A stretch of 64,000 nt of DNA from Bacillus cabrialesii (GCF_004124315.2 NZ_CP096889.1:2339001-2403000); one strand, 5' to 3'. Numbered from the stretch's first letter, positions 1-10,886 are shown. Numbers and translations are program-made. The notes: generated by a model not told the origin, from the sequence alone.

Positions 1-730
1 AAGCGTTTTTACCGTGCTCCGCCAGCGCTCTGAGTCTTTTGACCTCATGCGGCGTAAGCTCTCTGGCATCTCCCGTGTGCAAGCCGCGCAAGTTTAAAAA
101 CGCGAACTCTTCACGCTTCAGCTTGATTACCTCATGCCCGATCGCTTCGAACATGCGGCGCACCTGTCTGTTGCGTCCTTCATGAATCGTAAGCTGAATA
201 ATGCTTGTTTGCTTTTTCTTGTCCAAAGACAGCAGCTTCGCTTTAGCAGGCGCCGTTTTGCCTTCTTCCAGCCTAATGCCGCGCTCCAGCTTTCTGAGCA
301 GCTCTTTAGGCGGGATGCCTTTCACCTTCGCTACGTATGTTTTGTCTATTTCATATTTAGGGTGCATCAGCTTATTGGCAAACTCGCCGTCATTGGTTAA
401 AAGCAAAAGACCGCTCGTATCATAATCCAGACGCCCAATCGGGTAAATGCGCTGCGGGATTTCTTTAAAAAAGTCCGTCACGACTTTGCGCCCTTTGTCA
501 TCTTGGGCTGCGGAAATAACGCCTCTTGGCTTATATAAGAGAAAGTAAACCGGCTCTTCACGTTCCACCTTTAATCCGTTTACCTCAATCTGATCAGACC
601 CGGTGACCTTAACACCAAGCTCTGTTACTACTTTGCCGTTCACCTTTACTTTTCCTTCTTTAATCAGCTCTTCTGCCTTTCTGCGCGATGCGACTCCGGC
701 ATGAGCAATTACTTTTTGCAGTCTTTCCAT
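1..730 (-). CDS. rluB: 23S rRNA pseudouridine synthase RluB (3' end outside window)
   Basis: It isomerises a uridine in helix 90 of 23S rRNA (family knowledge). The reading frame is open from the ATG at 730 to the window edge, 243 codons, so only the C-terminus is missing. Residues 1-60 form an S4 RNA-binding domain. The catalytic signature GRLDYDTSGLLLL lies near residues 99-111, with Asp102 as the expected nucleophile. The motif GRNRQVRRM further on is typical of RsuA/RluB enzymes. It was called ypuL in B. subtilis and lies downstream of spmB on the same strand. Family assignment is firm. Confidence 0.93.
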   Translation of the reverse strand, partial: MERLQKVIAHAGVASRRKAEELIKEGKVKVNGKVVTELGVKVTGSDQIEVNGLKVEREEPVYFLLYKPRGVISAAQDDKGRKVVTDFFKEIPQRIYPIGRLDYDTSGLLLLTNDGEFANKLMHPKYEIDKTYVAKVKGIPPKELLRKLERGIRLEEGKTAPAKAKLLSLDKKKQTSIIQLTIHEGRNRQVRRMFEAIGHEVIKLKREEFAFLNLRGLHTGDARELTPHEVKRLRALAEHGKNA

Positions 731-820
731 GTCTTTCACCTCAAGTATTATCTTACTTTTTTCAACCTTAACAAACAAGCTTTTTCAAATTCCTATGCCA
801 AATCCAAAAAAACGCCTTTT

Positions 821-1357
821 TCAGGCGCTCCCAAATAATAACGTAACGATGATGATAGATGCAACTACGCCGATTAAATCAGCAAGAAGTCCCACCTTTA
901 ATGCATCACCCATTTTTTTAATGCCGACCGCTCCGAAATACACAGTCAGTACGTATAGCGTTGTATCGGTTGATCCCTGCATGACGGAAGCCAGCCTGCC
1001 GATAAAGGAATCCGGCCCGTATACTGCAATTAAATCTGTCGTCATGCCAAGTGCGGCCGTACCGGAGATCGGACGAATCAGCGCAAGCGGAACCACCTCA
1101 GCGGGGATGCCGATAGCGGAGAAAACCGGCTTTAAAAGGTCCATGATAAAATCAAGCGCGCCCGATGATCTGAAAACCGTTATGGCGACAAGCATTCCGA
1201 CTAAGTAGGGAATAATGGAAAAGGCGATTTCTATCCCTTCTTTTCCGCCTTCGACAAACGATTCATATGTGGGAACCTTTTTGATTGTTCCATAAAGAAG
1301 AACTCCGGCAATAATGATCGGAATCATGGCTAAAGACAGCCAGTTGATGGTTTCCAT
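821..1357 (-). CDS. spmB: Spore maturation protein SpmB
   Basis: This is a 178-residue membrane protein with a nucleoside-recognition/Gate-type fold. With SpmA it is needed for proper dehydration of the spore core. Hydrophobic segments cover about residues 5-22, 40-60, 75-95, 125-145 and 155-176. I chose the ATG at 1357 because GGTGA sits just upstream. A start 16 codons earlier would extend the protein into spmA without a ribosome binding site. It lies 4 bp after the spmA stop, last of the dacB-spmA-spmB unit, and is expected to be mother-cell (SigE) expressed through the dacB promoter. Confidence 0.93.
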   Translation of the reverse strand: METINWLSLAMIPIIIAGVLLYGTIKKVPTYESFVEGGKEGIEIAFSIIPYLVGMLVAITVFRSSGALDFIMDLLKPVFSAIGIPAEVVPLALIRPISGTAALGMTTDLIAVYGPDSFIGRLASVMQGSTDTTLYVLTVYFGAVGIKKMGDALKVGLLADLIGVVASIIIVTLLFGSA

Positions 1358-1361
1358 CCGC

Positions 1362-1952
1362 TCACCTTCCCTTCTTTTTGCGGCGGTAATAAAAATACCG
1401 GTCAATGATAATGGCGCCGATTCCAGAAATGAGTGTCGCTAAAATGCTTGGTCCGACGATATCTGTCGGTGTTTTGGAGGAATAGGCCATTCGAACAGCG
1501 ATCACCGTTGTCGGAATGAGCGTGATGCAGGACGTATTGACAGCTAAAAAAGTAATCATCGACCGGCTTGCTTCCGAACGGTTTCCATTCAGCTTTTTCA
1601 TTTGCTCCATTGCTTTAATGCCAAGCGGAGTCGCCGCATTCCCAAGGCCGAAGAAGTTCGCCATGAGATTGGATAAAATGTAGCCCATCGCCGGGTGATC
1701 CGGCGGGATATCAGGGAACAGTTTAGATATAAAAGGCCTGCACATCCGGCTGAAAATATCCAAAAGCCCTGACTGCTCGGCTATTTTCATTAAGCCCAGC
1801 CAAAAAACAAGCACGCTCATCAGTCCGAATGAGATCGTAACAGCTTCCTTCGCACCCTTAAATACGGCTTCATTTACATCTTGCAGAGTACCGTTGCACA
1901 TCGCAAAAACAAGTCCAATCACGGTTAAGCTGACCCAAATTATATTGACCAT
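1362..1952 (-). CDS. spmA: Spore maturation protein SpmA
   Basis: A 196-residue multi-spanning membrane protein, partner of SpmB in spore core dehydration. The first helix covers residues 2-20 and a second spans about 38-58. The conserved stretch [17 protein letters not shown] lies near residues 95-112, typical of the Gate domain, and a basic tail (YYRRKKKGR) ends the protein. Its start overlaps the end of dacB by 13 bp, which suggests translational coupling. The length matches the B. subtilis protein. The molecular substrate, if any, is unknown. Confidence 0.94.
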   Translation of the reverse strand: MVNIIWVSLTVIGLVFAMCNGTLQDVNEAVFKGAKEAVTISFGLMSVLVFWLGLMKIAEQSGLLDIFSRMCRPFISKLFPDIPPDHPAMGYILSNLMANFFGLGNAATPLGIKAMEQMKKLNGNRSEASRSMITFLAVNTSCITLIPTTVIAVRMAYSSKTPTDIVGPSILATLISGIGAIIIDRYFYYRRKKKGR

Positions 1953-3088
1953 TTTGCCCCGCCAGCCGCATTCAGAAAGATTGATTTAAACGTTTCAAAA
2001 AATTGTTTTTTCGGTTTTTGGTGTCGTTCATTTTCATAATAAATCGGCACCTTTGCGATCGTTTCATCGTTGAACATGATGTTCATGTGCCCTACGATGT
2101 CGGGAATTTTCGAGGCGTCTTTTTCCCATGCTTTTTGCGGCTTAAGCAGCGTGGTTTTTATTTTGACGTCTTCCTTTTCCTCTTTGGTTAGCAAATAGGT
2201 GATGTCACGTTTGATAAAAGCCTTCGATTCATAAAAAGTGCCTTTCAGCTTTGGAATGTCCCCTTTTTTCGCGATTAAATAGGTTTGATAATGATCAAAC
2301 ACATAATTAAACATATTCATATGATCATCCCAATCGTCAGGGTCATTTATCGTGACGGCTATCAGGTCAATGCCGTCCTTTGAAGCCGTTGAAACCAGTG
2401 TCCGTTTTGCAAGTTTTGTATAGCCTGTTTTCCCTCCTGTACTGTATGGGTAAAGCATGGTCAGCAGTTTATTTTTGTTTTTCCAGACGCTTTCCATCGT
2501 TTCCGCTTTATATATTTTTGTTCCGGAAATCTTTTGATAGTCTTTCAGCTTCATAGCGTATTTGGTTAATAGGGCCATGTCGTAAGCTGTTGAATAATGA
2601 TTTTCATGGTCGTCCAATCCGTGCGGGTTTTGAAAACGGGTATTCTCCATGCCAAGCTGCTCCGCTTTTTGATTCATCATATAGACAAATCCATCAAGGC
2701 TGCCCCCGACATGCTCGGCAATTGCAACAGCGGCGTCATTACCTGATCTCAGCATCAGTCCATAGACAAGATCTTTTAATTTCACTTTTTGCCCTTCTGT
2801 TAAATAAATGGCAGAGCCTTCTGTTCTGACAGCATTTGCCGAAACCGTCACCGTTTCATCCATTTTACCGGATTCTATGGCGAGGACGGCTGTCATGATT
2901 TTTGTGATGCTTGCAATCCGCCTTTTTTCATGTTCATCCTTGGCAAATAACACTCTGCCTGACGCTCCGTCAATAACGATCGCGCTTTTTGCACTGACAT
3001 CTATAGCAGCATGTGCTGTGTTCACATTTACATTTGCAATAAGAAAAGAAATGATGACCATGAATACTGTTTTTTTGAAAATGCGCAT
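1940..3088 (-). CDS. dacB: D-alanyl-D-alanine carboxypeptidase DacB (PBP5*)
   Basis: This sporulation-specific penicillin-binding protein trims pentapeptides of spore cortex peptidoglycan. Residues 1-28 form a signal peptide ending near THAAI. The active-site motifs are in order: SITK at 60-63 (nucleophile Ser60), SGN at 115-117 and KTG at 220-222. A C-terminal beta-rich domain and probably an amphipathic membrane anchor follow. It heads the dacB-spmA-spmB unit, and a SigE-like promoter lies 31-59 bases upstream of its start. Length (382 residues) agrees with the family. Its action in the mother cell on the forespore cortex is established for the B. subtilis protein. Confidence 0.95.
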   Translation of the reverse strand: MRIFKKTVFMVIISFLIANVNVNTAHAAIDVSAKSAIVIDGASGRVLFAKDEHEKRRIASITKIMTAVLAIESGKMDETVTVSANAVRTEGSAIYLTEGQKVKLKDLVYGLMLRSGNDAAVAIAEHVGGSLDGFVYMMNQKAEQLGMENTRFQNPHGLDDHENHYSTAYDMALLTKYAMKLKDYQKISGTKIYKAETMESVWKNKNKLLTMLYPYSTGGKTGYTKLAKRTLVSTASKDGIDLIAVTINDPDDWDDHMNMFNYVFDHYQTYLIAKKGDIPKLKGTFYESKAFIKRDITYLLTKEEKEDVKIKTTLLKPQKAWEKDASKIPDIVGHMNIMFNDETIAKVPIYYENERHQKPKKQFFETFKSIFLNAAGGAKWSI

Positions 3089-3118
3089 GTTTGCTCACGT
3101 CCTTGTGGTGGTTTGTAC

Positions 3119-3147
3119 AAGTTTATGCGCATGTCCACCAGTTATGA
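3119..3147 (-). promoter_or_regulatory. Candidate SigE promoter of dacB
   Basis: On the minus strand TCATAAC (3147-3141) is followed after 13 bases by CATAAACTT (3127-3119). These resemble the SigE -35 and -10 elements (KMATATT and CATACANT), and dacB is a known SigE gene. The match is partial. Confidence 0.5.
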
Positions 3148-3174
3148 ATACAATTATATATCTGGAGGCAAACA

Positions 3175-3204
3175 TAAAAAAACTCTCCCTGAAAAAGGGA
3201 GAGT
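3175..3204 (-). terminator. Intrinsic terminator after ypuI
   Basis: Nine-base stem (ACTCTCCCT / AGGGAGAGT) with a five-base loop, followed on the minus strand by seven T residues. It starts 6 bp beyond the ypuI stop. Confidence 0.88.
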
Positions 3205-3209
3205 AAAGG

Positions 3210-3749
3210 TTATCTGATTGACGCCATGTTTGATCCGGACGCTTCGTAATGAGCCAGCTCTTCCCTCATCTTCAGAAAGGCTGCGCTCAGCGGCAATAAT
3301 AATTGCTCGAGCGACGCAGGAACAGCATGGTAAAACTCAATTGCGCTGACCCCCGTATAAGACGCACGGCTATTTTCACACCATGTGTCTTTTTTCGGCA
3401 TAAAGAACTCTTCAATACATTGGTGATACACATTGTAAAGTGTTTTTTCCGCTCTGGCTTCCTGAAAAGGCTCCTGCATGAGGAGACGGCGGCACGCTTC
3501 TGCGCCGCCTTCACAAAATACTGTCATTCTTCTCAGAGTGCTCAGTACATCACAGCAGTATCCTTTCTCAACAGGCAATTCAGCCTGTAAGGATTCCAGC
3601 GTCGTTTGGTTTAGGTAATCGTTAACGGTATTGACAACCATTGATAAGAATTCGCCTGTTTTTTGAGTCTGCGCTCGCACAATCGAATGTCCCATTTCGC
3701 TTGGTATCTTCCCCTCATGTCTTTGTCTCTCACATTTTGCTTCTTTCAT
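3210..3749 (-). CDS. ypuI: Conserved hypothetical protein YpuI
   Basis: A 179-residue soluble protein of unknown function that I recognise as B. subtilis YpuI. It begins with a charged stretch (about residues 1-20, rich in Lys, Arg and Glu) and is otherwise predicted helical. It holds several cysteines, including a CC pair near residue 65, without a clear metal-binding spacing. It has no signal peptide or membrane segment. It lies between scpB and dacB with its own terminator, so it probably forms a single-gene unit or is read from the scp promoter. An in-frame Met at residue 19 is a possible later start. Confidence 0.85.
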   Translation of the reverse strand: MKEAKCERQRHEGKIPSEMGHSIVRAQTQKTGEFLSMVVNTVNDYLNQTTLESLQAELPVEKGYCCDVLSTLRRMTVFCEGGAEACRRLLMQEPFQEARAEKTLYNVYHQCIEEFFMPKKDTWCENSRASYTGVSAIEFYHAVPASLEQLLLPLSAAFLKMREELAHYEASGSNMASIR

Positions 3750-3803
3750 GATAGCTTCTTCCTTATATCTTATGATGATGAAAAAGCGCGATTCATTAAA
3801 CTT

Positions 3804-4397
3804 CTATTTCATATCTTCGAAGGTTTGGTTAAAGTTTTCAAAAAACAAATCGGCTTCTTCTTGAAGAACGTCTTCTTCCGCATTTTCAGGCAGCGGCGGA
3901 AGCTCGTCCAGCGTTTTCAGACCGAATTGTTCTAAAAAAGTCGGCGTTGTGCCGTATAAAATAGCCCGTCCCGGACCGTCAGCCCGTCCGACTTCACATA
4001 ATAGCGCCTTTGCGACAAGGCTGTGTAAAATCCGCTCTGATTTCACGCCTCTGATTTCTTCAATTTCTGCTCTCGTAATCGGCTGTTTATAGGAAACAAT
4101 GGCCAGCACTTCTAAAGATGCTTGAGAAAGGCCCTTTGACGGCACCTCAATCAGTTTTTTCAAGTATGGCGCAAAGTCTTTTTTAGTAGAGAGCATGTAC
4201 GTATCTGCATATTCAATAAGTTCGATGCCCCTCGTATCCCCGCGGTATTCTTCCGTCACATCCGCCATGATGGTGTTCAGTTCAGGCTCTTCGATTTCAA
4301 GCACTGTTAACAGCTGCTTTTTTGTGAGCCCTTCATCGCCTGCCGCATAAAGAAGGGCCTCCACTATAGCTTTCCAATTCACGATATCAAGCCCCAT
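3804..4397 (-). CDS. scpB: Segregation and condensation protein ScpB
   Basis: The 197-residue winged-helix (kite) subunit of the Smc-ScpAB condensin, which binds ScpA as a dimer and helps compact and segregate chromosomes. The conserved core covers the stretch near [20 protein letters not shown] and the [12 protein letters not shown] region (about residues 95-130). An acidic tail follows. The start chosen is ATG 4397 (MGLDIVNW). A longer frame to 4451 would lie fully within scpA. It overlaps the scpA end by 11 bp, as expected for coupled subunits. Confidence 0.94.
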   Translation of the reverse strand: MGLDIVNWKAIVEALLYAAGDEGLTKKQLLTVLEIEEPELNTIMADVTEEYRGDTRGIELIEYADTYMLSTKKDFAPYLKKLIEVPSKGLSQASLEVLAIVSYKQPITRAEIEEIRGVKSERILHSLVAKALLCEVGRADGPGRAILYGTTPTFLEQFGLKTLDELPPLPENAEEDVLQEEADLFFENFNQTFEDMK

Positions 4398-5142
4398 GAA
4401 TGGATTCACTCCCCGTAATGTAAATATCTGAAAAATTGTGCTCCTGTTCAATGAGAACCAGCTGATTTTTCATTAGCTCGAGTACGGCTAGAAACGTCAC
4501 AACCAAATGGTCTTTTTGCTCATACGGAAACAGATCCATAAAGTTGATTCTTGTTCTTCTTGATTTCAGACTGTGCACGATTTCATTCATTCTGTCTTCG
4601 ATTGGTATTTCCTGTCTTGTAATTGTTGTTTCCATCGGTCTAGTTATTTTTTTGCGTTTCAGCACTTTTTGAAAAGCCCCGATCATATCATAGACAGTGA
4701 CAGAGAGCTTTTGCTCAGACTGTTTTACTTCTTTTGCATATTCGCTCAAATCACTCGGCGGTTTCGTGAACGACTTTTGTCTTTCTTCTTCCCGTTCTTT
4801 TAAATCCTTCGCCGCATCTTTATATTTTCTATACTCAATCAGCTTTTCAATCAGTTCCTCCCGCGGATCTTCTTCTTCAAGTAATTCATCTTCAAAAAGC
4901 TCCTCCTCTTGCTTCGGGAGCAGCATTCTGCTTTTAATGCTGAGCAGCGTGGCAGCCATGACCAAATACTCGCTGGCAATATCGAGCTCAAGCACACGCA
5001 TCGTATGTACATATAATAAATATTGTTCAGTGATCTTCGCCACAGGTATATCATATATGTCAATTTCAAGACGATTGATTAAATGAAGCAGCAGGTCCAA
5101 TGGGCCCTCAAACGTATCAATTTTCACTTGATATTCTTCCAT
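4387..5142 (-). CDS. scpA: Segregation and condensation protein ScpA
   Basis: The 251-residue kleisin that bridges the Smc heads and carries ScpB. The N-terminal domain contains the hallmark [12 protein letters not shown] (about residues 10-21), a charged linker spans roughly residues 85-150, and the C-terminal winged helix contains [22 protein letters not shown]. The start MEEYQVK follows a GGTGAG sequence, though the spacing is short. An ATG at 5172 would add ten residues, so the start is less certain than the gene. It is first in the scpA-scpB operon and preceded by a good SigA promoter. Confidence 0.92.
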   Translation of the reverse strand: MEEYQVKIDTFEGPLDLLLHLINRLEIDIYDIPVAKITEQYLLYVHTMRVLELDIASEYLVMAATLLSIKSRMLLPKQEEELFEDELLEEEDPREELIEKLIEYRKYKDAAKDLKEREEERQKSFTKPPSDLSEYAKEVKQSEQKLSVTVYDMIGAFQKVLKRKKITRPMETTITRQEIPIEDRMNEIVHSLKSRRTRINFMDLFPYEQKDHLVVTFLAVLELMKNQLVLIEQEHNFSDIYITGSESIHGA

Positions 5143-5196
5143 CATCTCACCATTTTCAAGTATCACTCTCATTGCCGGATAAACTGGCTACCCTTT

Positions 5197-5226
5197 AGTA
5201 TAAGCCACCAAAAAGCTCTCGTCCAA
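5197..5226 (-). promoter_or_regulatory. SigA-type promoter of scpAB
   Basis: Minus-strand TTGGAC (5226-5221), an 18-base spacer and TATACT (5202-5197) lie about 55 bases before the scpA start. Confidence 0.65.
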
Positions 5227-5435
5227 TACTATTTCATTTCCTGTTTTGAAGCAATTTGTACAGAATATTCAAAACAACAAAGACATTCGCTCATAACAAG
5301 AGAGATGGGAGGAAACAGCTTTAACGGCGATTCCCTTTCATTGTCGTGCTAACAAAAGAAACCCGAGGCTGAGCGTTCTTTTTTCCTTTTATCCTTCCTG
5401 TGTTACACTAAAGGCAGATTAAAGGAGGAAGCACC

Positions 5436-5960
5436 TTGTATCCGAAAGCTTATATTGATTATCTCGTTGAATTTCACGCAACACGGGATTATTTTGAATG
5501 CCATGAAATATTAGAAGAATATTGGAAGGAAGATCCGCCAAAGAAACGAAAACGCTATTGGGTCGGCTTTATTCAGCTTGCGGTTGCATTGTATCATCAC
5601 AGAAGGCAAAATACAGCCGGGGCAAAAAGGCTGATGGCGAACAGCATCCGGATTCTTCAAGCAGAAAAACAAGCGGTCGAAGATTTAGGGCTTGATCATA
5701 GCCGTTTGCTCAAGCTTATGCAGTCGATTTACGAACAAATTGTAACGGGCTCTTCCTATCGAAGCATAATGCTGCCGATCAAAGATGAGAAGCTGGAGGA
5801 AGCATGCCGCGTCGAATGCATTAAAAAAGAGTACACATGGGGACAGCCCAGCACACTCACCGACACATTTCTTATCGACAAGCACCGTTTACGGGATCGG
5901 ACTGACGTCATCCTGGAACGTGAAAAAGAAATAGAACGCAGAAAAAAAAGCAGAGGCTGA
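5436..5960 (+). CDS. ypuF: DUF309-family protein YpuF
   Basis: A 174-residue soluble protein of unknown function, recognised as B. subtilis YpuF. The N-terminal part carries the DUF309 pattern FHATRDYFECHEILEEYWKE (residues 12-31), with clustered His and Glu residues, then FIQLAVALYHHRR. The C-terminal half is charged and ends in a Lys/Arg/Glu-rich helix. Translation starts at TTG 5436 behind AAAGGAGG. It is the only plus-strand gene between the scp and rib operons, and its 3' end overlaps the ribT terminator hairpin. No biochemical role is known to me. Confidence 0.87.
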   Translation: MYPKAYIDYLVEFHATRDYFECHEILEEYWKEDPPKKRKRYWVGFIQLAVALYHHRRQNTAGAKRLMANSIRILQAEKQAVEDLGLDHSRLLKLMQSIYEQIVTGSSYRSIMLPIKDEKLEEACRVECIKKEYTWGQPSTLTDTFLIDKHRLRDRTDVILEREKEIERRKKSRG

Positions 5961-5973
5961 TCCCAGCCTCTGC

Positions 5974-5974
<1 letters not shown>
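5942..5974 (-). terminator. Bidirectional-type terminator of ribT, overlapping ypuF end
   Basis: Eleven-base stem AGCAGAGGCTG / CAGCCTCTGCT with a four-base loop. Eight A residues on the left give a minus-strand U-tract, so it mainly ends the rib operon. It lies inside the last codons of ypuF and the ribT stop. Confidence 0.85.
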
Positions 5975-6381
<407 letters not shown>

Positions 6382-6459
6382 CTATTAACGGATACAATAG
6401 GTGATCCGTTTTCTCACATTATATCATTTTCGCCATATTTTTAAACTGTTTTCAGCAAA

Positions 6460-6924
6460 TTATTCAAATGAACGGTTTAAATTTGCCATTTCTATGGCAG
6501 AAACAGCACAATCTACACCTTTGTTGCCCGCTTTTGTGCCGGCACGCTCGATAGCCTGTTCGATGTTTTCAGTTGTCACAATTCCAAAGATGACAGGCAC
6601 GCCAGTAGTGTTTGCTGCTTGCGCGATGCCTTTTGCAGCTTCATTGCAGACATAATCGTAGTGTGTCGTCGCGCCTCTGATAACAGTGCCCAATGTGATA
6701 ACGGCGTCATATCTTTTTGTTTCCGCCATTTTTTTCGCAGCAAACGGAATTTCAAACGCGCCTGGAACCCAAGCCACATCGATATCATTTGTGTCTACGC
6801 CGTGTCTGAGCAGCGCATCTTCTGCACCGCTTAGCAGCTTGCTCGTAATAAAATCATTAAATCTTCCTACTACGATTCCGATTTTAAGACCTGTACCAAC
6901 TAAATTTCCTTGTATGATATTCAT
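6460..6924 (-). CDS. ribH: 6,7-dimethyl-8-ribityllumazine synthase (beta subunit)
   Basis: It condenses 3,4-dihydroxy-2-butanone 4-phosphate with 5-amino-6-ribitylaminouracil to give the riboflavin precursor lumazine. Sixty subunits form an icosahedral capsid in Bacillus. Visible are the substrate-binding segments VVGRFND (18-24) and VPGAFEIP (53-60), and the catalytic His88 in [10 protein letters not shown]. At 154 residues it matches the family. It lies 32 bp after ribBA, fourth in the operon. Confidence 0.97.
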   Translation of the reverse strand: MNIIQGNLVGTGLKIGIVVGRFNDFITSKLLSGAEDALLRHGVDTNDIDVAWVPGAFEIPFAAKKMAETKRYDAVITLGTVIRGATTHYDYVCNEAAKGIAQAANTTGVPVIFGIVTTENIEQAIERAGTKAGNKGVDCAVSAIEMANLNRSFE

Positions 6925-6956
6925 ATGATTCCCATCCTTTTTTGTGATATTTGTGA

Positions 6957-8153
6957 TTAGAAATGAAGTAAATGACCTAGCTTGTTCATTTTGGTTTGCA
7001 AATATTTTTTATTGTGCTCCTTCGCCTCCATTTGAAGCGGCACTCTTTCTGAAATGCTGAGTCCATAGCCCTCAAGACCGGCGATTTTGCGCGGATTATT
7101 TGTCAAAAGCTTCATATTCCGTACACCGAGGTCGCGTAACATTTGTGCACCGATGCCATAGTTTCGAAGGTCAGGCAAGAATCCCAGCTCCTCATTGGCT
7201 TCTACGGTGTCATAGCCTTGTTCCTGAAGCTTATAAGCTTTTAACTTATTGATTAAACCGATTCCTCGGCCTTCTTGGCGCAGGTACAAAAGCACTCCGC
7301 GGCCTTCTGCGGCAATTTGTGTCAGCGCAGCGTGCAGCTGCGGGCCGCAGTCACAGCGATGAGATCCAAACACGTCACCTGTGAGACATTCTGAATGCAC
7401 TCGGACCAATACTGGTTCTTCTCCGAACGGCACATCTCCCATCACAAATGCGACATGCTCTTTACCATCTATCTCATTTGTGTATCCGTAAACCTTAAAT
7501 GTGCCAAAATCAGTAGGCAGCGTAATGTCGACTTCACGCTCGACAAGAGTTGTTAGATTGTAACGGTATTGAATTAAATCCTTAATGGTGATCATTTTTA
7601 ATTGATGCTTTTTCGCAATTTCAATGAGTTCAGGCACTCTTGCCATCGTTCCGTCTTCATTCATAATTTCACAAATGACGCCGGCGCCTTGAGATCCGCA
7701 GGCTTCAGCAAGATCAACAGCAGCTTCTGTATGGCCCGCTCTTTTCAGGACACCTCCTTTTTTCGCAATCAGCGGAAAAATGTGCCCCGGACGCTGAAAA
7801 TCAGACGGCACGGATTTGCTGTCCAGCAATGCTTGAACGGTAAAAGATCTTTCTTGGGCGCTTATGCCCGTTTTCGTTTTACGGTGGTCAATACTTACCG
7901 TAAACGCTGTATGGTGAGAATCTGTATTATGTTCAACCATAGGGTGAAGGTCAAGCTTATCCGCGATCTCCTCGCTAAGCGGCGTGCAAATCAGCCCTCT
8001 TCCGTGTGTCGCCATAAAGTTAATGACTTCTGGAGTTGCATGCTCGGCAAGAGCCACAAAGTCTCCTTCATTTTCTCTGTCTTCATCATCTACAACGATG
8101 ATGACTTCGCCTTTTTTTAAAGCGTCTAGTGCTTCTTCTATCGGATGAAACAT
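6957..8153 (-). CDS. ribBA: Bifunctional DHBP synthase / GTP cyclohydrolase II
   Basis: It carries out both entry reactions of riboflavin synthesis. The N-terminal domain (about 1-200) makes 3,4-dihydroxy-2-butanone 4-phosphate from ribulose 5-phosphate and carries [10 protein letters not shown] near residues 22-31. The C-terminal domain (about 205-398) opens GTP and carries the zinc ligands in [17 protein letters not shown] and the RQEGRGIGL motif. At 398 residues it is the usual two-domain form; in B. subtilis it is called ribA. It lies 14 bp after ribE, third in the operon. Confidence 0.97.
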   Translation of the reverse strand: MFHPIEEALDALKKGEVIIVVDDEDRENEGDFVALAEHATPEVINFMATHGRGLICTPLSEEIADKLDLHPMVEHNTDSHHTAFTVSIDHRKTKTGISAQERSFTVQALLDSKSVPSDFQRPGHIFPLIAKKGGVLKRAGHTEAAVDLAEACGSQGAGVICEIMNEDGTMARVPELIEIAKKHQLKMITIKDLIQYRYNLTTLVEREVDITLPTDFGTFKVYGYTNEIDGKEHVAFVMGDVPFGEEPVLVRVHSECLTGDVFGSHRCDCGPQLHAALTQIAAEGRGVLLYLRQEGRGIGLINKLKAYKLQEQGYDTVEANEELGFLPDLRNYGIGAQMLRDLGVRNMKLLTNNPRKIAGLEGYGLSISERVPLQMEAKEHNKKYLQTKMNKLGHLLHF

Positions 8154-8167
8154 GCAAATCTTCCTCT

Positions 8168-8815
8168 CTAAAAGCCGTTTTCGCTTAAGAAGGCTTTTGT
8201 AATGGTTTGTTGGGTCTTATTTTCATTGGCTTTATGCAAAAATCGATACATATATTTTCCGATCATATCGCACTCGATATTCACTTTAGAGCCAATCGTT
8301 TTTTCTGAAAAAATCGTTTCGCCGATCGTATGCGGTATTAAAGAAATCGTCACTGTATCTTCTGTCAGGCCGAATATGGTTAGGCTTACGCCGTCTACGG
8401 TAATAGATCCCTTTAAGACCAATGTTTTTGTTAAAGAAGGGTCCATCTTTACATCATAGTAAACTGCGTTGCTTTTCTCTTCAATGCGTGTGATTTCAGC
8501 AGTTCCGTCGACATGTCCTGAGACGAAATGGCCTCCGAAACGGCCGTTTGCCGCCATCGCTCTTTCCAGATTTACTTTGCTTCCTTTTGATAAATCATTC
8601 AGTGACGTCGCTTTGACTGTCTCAGGCATAACATCTACCGTAAATTGATTCTTTGTAAAATCAGTAACAGTCAGGCAAATGCCGTTAACCGCAATGCTGT
8701 CACCCAGGTGAACATCCTCTAGAATCTTTGTGCATTTGATTGTCAAGGCCATTGAATGCCCTGCTTTTTTCATGGATTCGATTGTGCCTGTTTCTTCAAT
8801 TATTCCTGTAAACAT
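8168..8815 (-). CDS. ribE: Riboflavin synthase alpha subunit
   Basis: It dismutates two lumazine molecules to riboflavin. The 215 residues consist of two tandem lumazine-binding beta-barrels, each with a GSI.V.G.SLT-like stretch ([14 protein letters not shown] in the first, [14 protein letters not shown] in the second). The N-terminal signature MFTGIIEE fixes the start at 8815; the upstream in-frame codons have no better ribosome binding site. The gene lies 10 bp after ribD and is cotranscribed. Confidence 0.96.
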   Translation of the reverse strand: MFTGIIEETGTIESMKKAGHSMALTIKCTKILEDVHLGDSIAVNGICLTVTDFTKNQFTVDVMPETVKATSLNDLSKGSKVNLERAMAANGRFGGHFVSGHVDGTAEITRIEEKSNAVYYDVKMDPSLTKTLVLKGSITVDGVSLTIFGLTEDTVTISLIPHTIGETIFSEKTIGSKVNIECDMIGKYMYRFLHKANENKTQQTITKAFLSENGF

Positions 8816-8825
8816 GGTCACCATC

Positions 8826-9932
<1,107 letters not shown>

Positions 9933-9944
9933 TTATTTACCGTC

Positions 9945-9979
9945 AAAAAAGCCCCGAATTTATGAAAAATCCGGGGCTT
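9945..9979 (-). terminator. FMN riboswitch terminator (expression platform)
   Basis: Minus-strand stem of nine pairs (GCCCCGGAT / ATTCGGGGC, one G-T pair) followed by six T residues. It lies between the aptamer and ribD and should form when FMN is bound. Confidence 0.88.
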
Positions 9980-10041
9980 GGGTATTTTATGCAATAGGAA
10001 ATAACACTATGCATTTTTGAACCATTTGCATAGCGGCTCAT

Positions 10042-10183
10042 CATCCTTCTCCCATCCAGACTTTCACTGTCGGCTTCAGCTTAAACTGAATCCACCGCGC
10101 GCATATGCACACGGGTCACGGGCTCTAAAGCATATTCGCTTTACTACCGCCGGTCGGGATTTCCACCCTGCCCCGAAGGATAC
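10042..10183 (-). ncRNA. FMN riboswitch (RFN element)
   Basis: The conserved RFN blocks are visible on the minus strand: an opening CCTTCGGGGCAGGGTG near 10180-10165, AATCCCGACCGGCGGT, then GAGCCCGTGACCC and GTGGATTCAGTTTAAGCTG, ending in GAAAGTCTGGATGGGAGAAG near 10044. It senses FMN and causes early termination of the ribDEBAHT transcript. Confidence 0.95.
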
Positions 10184-10211
10184 AATCTTTATTCATTTGT
10201 CCTTATTGGCT

Positions 10212-10240
10212 ATTATAGCGATCCTTCTTAAAGTACGCAA
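10212..10240 (-). promoter_or_regulatory. SigA promoter of the rib operon
   Basis: Minus-strand TTGCGT (10240-10235), 17-base spacer and perfect TATAAT (10217-10212). Transcription would start near 10205, just ahead of the aptamer. Confidence 0.85.
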
Positions 10241-10261
10241 TGAAATAAACTTACAATTTGA

Positions 10262-10293
10262 GAAAAACAAAACATCACCCTTCAACCCGAAAG
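10262..10293 (-). terminator. Terminator after ypuD
   Basis: Minus-strand stem AAACATCACC / GGTGATGTTT with a short loop, followed by TTGTTTTTC. It separates ypuD from the rib promoter. Confidence 0.75.
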
Positions 10294-10304
10294 GTGATGT
10301 TTCG

Positions 10305-10649
10305 TTAATCATTCACTTTGGCAACCTTGATTAAACCATCGATCCGCTTTGATTTGCTGAAGTATGCCTTGATCTTGTCGCCTTCTTTTATATCAGACAA
10401 ATCTTGATTTAATTTTTTTCCGTTGAAAATAATTTTTGTGCCGTTTTCTGCTTCTCCATGATACTCAGTGCCGTCAATTTGAGTCACTTTATATTCCTCG
10501 ATGGTGTATTCCTCTTCTTCCGAGGACAAGGTTTGTCCAATTGCTGTCGGAACATCTTTCAGTTCAACATCATTTATGTACATATAACCGCCTGCAAGTA
10601 AAAGCAAAAGCACTAACAGAATGGTAATCTTGGTTTTTATTCTTCCCAT
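10305..10649 (-). CDS. ypuD: Small membrane-anchored protein YpuD
   Basis: A 114-residue protein of unknown function. After a basic start (MGRIKTK), residues 8-26 form one hydrophobic helix, which leaves the remainder outside the cytoplasm (inferred). The extracytoplasmic part is acidic around SSEEEEYTIEEYK and looks like a small beta-domain. I chose the ATG at 10649 because GGAGG lies at the right distance; the upstream frame lacks one. The symbol is from recall of gene order between ribD and sipS and is not certain. A possible ECF-sigma promoter lies about 100 bp upstream. Confidence 0.72.
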   Translation of the reverse strand: MGRIKTKITILLVLLLLLAGGYMYINDVELKDVPTAIGQTLSSEEEEYTIEEYKVTQIDGTEYHGEAENGTKIIFNGKKLNQDLSDIKEGDKIKAYFSKSKRIDGLIKVAKVND

Positions 10650-10849
10650 TTTTAAACCTCCAGCCAATATGAATCTATTCATTCATATGAGTTATTCCTT
10701 TTTTTCATGAATAAAAAACCGTAACTTCTCGTAAATTATTAATATAACGATGCATAACGGGAATATGTTTCACATTTCTGCAAAAATTTCTTTTCTATAG
10801 ATATACGAATTTATGTTCTGGTTTTGGGGGATGATCGTAAAAAACAATT

Positions 10850-10882
10850 AAAAAAAGCAGCCTCCCGTTCAGGAAGCTGCTT
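10850..10882 (-). terminator. Terminator after sipS
   Basis: Minus-strand stem AGCAGCTTCC / GGGAGGCTGCT followed by TTTTTTT, 5 bp past the sipS stop. Confidence 0.85.
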
Positions 10883-10886
10883 GATC

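Noticed and set aside
821..1405. Longer spmB form starting at 1405
   Set aside because: The extra 16 codons lie inside spmA, and the ribosome binding site stands before 1357.
6387..6410. AACGGAT / ATCCGTT hairpin between ribH and ribT
   Set aside because: The T residues are on the plus strand, against the operon, and the loop is ten bases. Not called a terminator.
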